Made by a program: the position numbers and the translations under genes
Notes under the pieces: model-generated
Databases searched by the model: none
Told to the model about the DNA's origin: nothing
Seen by the model: the letters and a program-made list of their open reading frames with translations, nothing else
NCBI GenBank assembly: GCA_018376855.1
Contig: JAHAAN010000076.1
Location: forward strand, 1 to 8,886
Reading direction: 5' to 3'
Length of the DNA: 8,886 bases
From: Clostridiales bacterium
Lineage (GTDB): Bacteria; Bacillota; Clostridia; Christensenellales; QALW01
Shown: positions 7,377 to 8,886 of the stretch, one piece after another
Numbering within the stretch: position 1 is the stretch's first letter
How the letters are laid out: each line of letters starts with the position of its first letter

Positions 7377-7733
7377 TTATTTCACCTCTGCTATGTAATT
7401 TCCAACTTCGGCGGTCAGTATGATGTACGCCGTCTCACTGCTGCTTTTCAGCTTAATCTCCAGCGTTCCTTTTCCGTCTTTGTCAAGAGCGATCTGGCTT
7501 ATATCAGACAGACATGTTTCCATATTTTCTGACCATGTGTACTGATACTGCGGGTTGGAAAGCGCCAGCAATGACACTTCTTTCCCTGCGCACTCGGAAA
7601 GAGTGATATTTACCATCACACTGTTACCGCTTTTTAAGCAGGTCATGATTCCTTTGTTTTCATCAGGTTTACAACTGCATAGGATGCTGCACAAAAGCAG
7701 GACGGCACAAATGCGAATAATTGTTTTTCTCAT
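7377..7733 (-). CDS. Small secreted lipoprotein, function unknown
   Basis: A 118-residue protein starting at ATG 7731-7733, supported by AGGAG at about 7741-7745, rather than the ATG 15 codons upstream. The N-terminus MRKTIIRICAVLLLCSILCSC is a type II signal peptide with lipobox ILCSC, so the mature protein would be lipid-anchored at CKPDEN. The ~95-residue mature part has alternating hydrophobic strands (VMVNITLSECAGKEVSLLAL ... GKGTLEIKLKSSSETAYIIL) and looks like one Ig-like beta-sandwich. No known family is recognised. Its stop lies one base before the GH27 start, so it is the first gene of that operon. It may help present or bind the sugar or enzyme at the cell surface (inference only). 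Confidence 0.85.
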   Translation of the reverse strand: MRKTIIRICAVLLLCSILCSCKPDENKGIMTCLKSGNSVMVNITLSECAGKEVSLLALSNPQYQYTWSENMETCLSDISQIALDKDGKGTLEIKLKSSSETAYIILTAEVGNYIAEVK

Positions 7734-7764
7734 GACAATTCTCCTATTCTTTAGATTTGTTTTT

Positions 7765-7793
7765 ATTTTACTATTCACAAATCAAATTGTACA
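7765..7793 (-). promoter_or_regulatory. Candidate promoter of the lipoprotein-GH27 operon
   Basis: Minus-strand -35 TGTACA (7788-7793) and -10 TAAAAT (7765-7770) are 17 bases apart; the -35 matches consensus at four of six positions. Initiation near 7758 would give a leader of about 25 bases containing the AGGAG site. The region is very AT-rich and a second -10-like TACAAT lies at 7786-7791, so the choice is tentative. A weak -35 agrees with AraC-dependent activation. Confidence 0.35.
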
Positions 7794-7802
7794 TGATATA
7801 AT
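7774..7802 (+). promoter_or_regulatory. Predicted sigma-A promoter of the rightward AraC regulator
   Basis: The -35 TTCACA (7774-7779, five of six consensus) and perfect -10 TATAAT (7797-7802) are 17 bases apart. Initiation near 7809 leaves about 36 bases before the ATG, with AGGGGTGA at 7833-7840 as ribosome binding site. The -35 overlaps one of the CACAAA repeats and the opposing promoter, suggesting autoregulation. Confidence 0.6.
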
Positions 7803-7825
7803 ATTGCACAAACATATAATTTTGT
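7776..7825. repeat. Repeated CACAAA...TTGT elements, candidate AraC operator
   Basis: Two CACAAA hexamers (7776-7781 and 7807-7812) lie 31 bases apart in the same orientation, about three helical turns. Each is followed by an inverted partner: ACAA/TTGT in 7777-7790 and ACAAA/TTTGT in 7808-7825. One copy overlaps the regulator's -35 and the other lies upstream of the candidate operon -35. Direct repeats on one helix face are typical of AraC-family binding. The AT-rich background makes chance similarity possible. Confidence 0.3.
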
Positions 7826-7844
7826 TGTATTTAGGGGTGATAAA

Positions 7845-8633
7845 ATGGAGAGGAACCCAACGCTTCATTTTTGCCAATTCGGGCCGTATAACGAAAATGA
7901 AAACTATCGGTGGGGACCGGGAATTCAAGGTTTATACGTTATACATTATGTAAAAAAAGGACGTGGTTTTTTCGAAACCAACGGAAAACGGTACAAAATA
8001 AACACCGGAGAAAGCTTTATAATATATCCTGAACAGATAGTGAAATACTATCCGGATACTGACGATCCATGGGAATACTGTTGGGTCAACTTTATGAGTT
8101 ACAGTGCAAAGAACATTATTGCCATGACTGCGTTCTCTGAGTATCCGATATGTCATAGTGCGAAGGAACTTTCCGGCATTTATGAAAAATTTTTAACAAA
8201 TGAAAAATACCGGTACGCACAGGTTTACAACAACGGGATGCTGCAGATCCTGCTTGCGGAATATATACGGATATATCCTGCCCACAGAATGGAGTGCACG
8301 CTTGATCATATAAATTATGCGTATCAGTGTATTGATGCAGGCTATCAGCGACAGAATTTCGGAGTGAATGAGCTGGCACAGGCTGTGGGAGTGGAGCGTT
8401 CGTATCTTTACCGTATGTTTATGGAGATAGAGGGCATATCTCCGAAACAGTTTATCATCGATGTAAGAATGAAAAACGCAGTACAAATGATGGAGCGAGG
8501 AGTTACTTCGATACAGCTTATCTCTTATTCCGTGGGATATGAAGACCCATTGTATTTTTCAAATGCATTTAAGAAAAAGTTTGGTTTGTCTCCCAAAAAT
8601 TATATTAAAACAAAGATTCATAAAAACTGTTAA
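7845..8633 (+). CDS. AraC-family transcriptional regulator of the GH27 operon
   Basis: A 262-residue complete AraC-family protein. Residues ~20-85 form a cupin sensor (GRGFFETNGKRYKINTGESF, then IIYPEQIVKYYPD and WEYCWVNF), the architecture common in regulators of oligosaccharide use. Residues ~152-255 carry the two helix-turn-helices: VNELAQAVGVERSYLYRMF (174-192) and SIQLISYSVGYEDPLYFSNA (222-241), closing with KKKFGLSPKNYIK. The start is supported by AGGGGTGA 4 bases upstream. It is divergent from the lipoprotein-GH27 operon with only 111 bases between the start codons, so it most likely activates that operon in response to an alpha-galactoside or similar sugar. The effector is inferred. 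It is more AT-rich than the GRE genes. Confidence 0.94.
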   Translation: MERNPTLHFCQFGPYNENENYRWGPGIQGLYVIHYVKKGRGFFETNGKRYKINTGESFIIYPEQIVKYYPDTDDPWEYCWVNFMSYSAKNIIAMTAFSEYPICHSAKELSGIYEKFLTNEKYRYAQVYNNGMLQILLAEYIRIYPAHRMECTLDHINYAYQCIDAGYQRQNFGVNELAQAVGVERSYLYRMFMEIEGISPKQFIIDVRMKNAVQMMERGVTSIQLISYSVGYEDPLYFSNAFKKKFGLSPKNYIKTKIHKNC

Positions 8634-8771
8634 TATAACAATTGTTTTTATTGGTTAATCAACTGGCGTTTTAATAGGTTTGGACCAATTTTCTGTGTAA
8701 AGCCAAAAGCTTTTTGGAACTGCTGAGAGTTTGGGGAAGAAGGGTCTTTTTTAGCGCATGCTATATACAAA

Positions 8772-8801
8772 AAAGCCGCTGCAATTTCTTGCAGCGGCTT
8801 T
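8772..8801 (-). terminator. Intrinsic terminator of tuf
   Basis: A perfect 13-bp stem AAAGCCGCTGCAA / TTGCAGCGGCTTT with a 4-base loop lies 16 bases past the tuf stop. On the minus strand it runs into an uninterrupted TTTTTT tract, a textbook intrinsic terminator. It may also stop transcripts from the convergent AraC gene, although its plus-strand T tract is short and no separate terminator is seen at 8634-8771. Confidence 0.92.
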
Positions 8802-8817
8802 CTATCTGTGTTCTTTA

Positions 8818-8886
8818 TTATTTCAGAATCTTTGCAACAACGCCGGAGCCTACCGTTCTGCCGCCCTCACGGATTGCAAAACGAAG
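8818..8886 (-). CDS. tuf: Elongation factor Tu, C-terminal 22 residues (partial)
   Basis: Reading leftward from the window edge, the frame gives LRFAIREGGRTVGSGVVAKI followed by LK and TAA (8818-8820). This is the near-invariant C-terminus of bacterial EF-Tu, the GTPase that delivers aminoacyl-tRNA to the ribosome. The rest of the gene lies outside the window. It marks the right edge as core genome, transcribed away from it and ending at the strong terminator. Confidence 0.95.
   Translation of the reverse strand, partial: LRFAIREGGRTVGSGVVAKILK

Noticed and set aside
8634..8771. Possible small RNA or terminator after the AraC gene (short CCAAAA/TTTTGG repeat at 8703-8717)
   Set aside because: The stem is only six mostly A-T pairs without a following T run; no other structure or gene was seen.
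1..8886. CRISPR arrays, tRNA or rRNA genes, riboswitches
   Set aside because: No spaced direct-repeat arrays, no tRNA-like cloverleaf or rRNA sequence, and no recognisable riboswitch in the short leaders.

Overview
The window looks like chromosome from an anaerobic, low-to-moderate GC Gram-positive bacterium of the Clostridia type, probably gut-associated. The reasons are an oxygen-sensitive glycyl radical enzyme with its activase, strong AGGAG-type ribosome binding sites, a lipobox lipoprotein, a secreted GH27 glycosidase with carbohydrate-binding appendages, and the C-terminus of EF-Tu at the right edge. Genus cannot be fixed from this sequence.

Left block (1-3983): an AraC-type regulator runs leftward off the window edge. 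It is divergent from a two-gene operon holding a glycyl radical enzyme (GRE) of unassigned specificity and its radical-SAM activase, whose start codon overlaps the GRE stop codon. The two transcription units share a compact intergenic region in which the -35 boxes of the divergent promoters abut. A 16-bp stem-loop closes the operon.

Junction (3984-4255): mostly non-coding. It contains the first ~15 codons of an IS200/IS605-type TnpA transposase, cut off by a stop, i.e. an insertion sequence remnant.

Middle block (4256-8633): a leftward operon encodes a small lipoprotein followed, one base later, by a secreted GH27 alpha-galactosidase-like enzyme. The enzyme's reading frame is interrupted by one in-frame TGA (5903-5905). 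Beyond it the same frame continues for 548 codons and encodes the rest of a beta-sandwich domain, a rhodanese domain with an intact CSAAKRS loop, another beta-sandwich and a C-terminal NPCBM domain. A second AraC-family regulator is divergent from this operon and is the likely activator for it; repeated CACAAA elements lie between them. Base composition here is visibly more AT-rich than in the GRE block.

Right edge (8634-8886): the last 22 codons of tuf (EF-Tu) on the minus strand with a strong intrinsic terminator.

The most unusual items are the secreted glycosidase carrying a rhodanese domain, the single TGA that splits it after the catalytic part, and a GRE with Trp rather than Tyr after the radical glycine.
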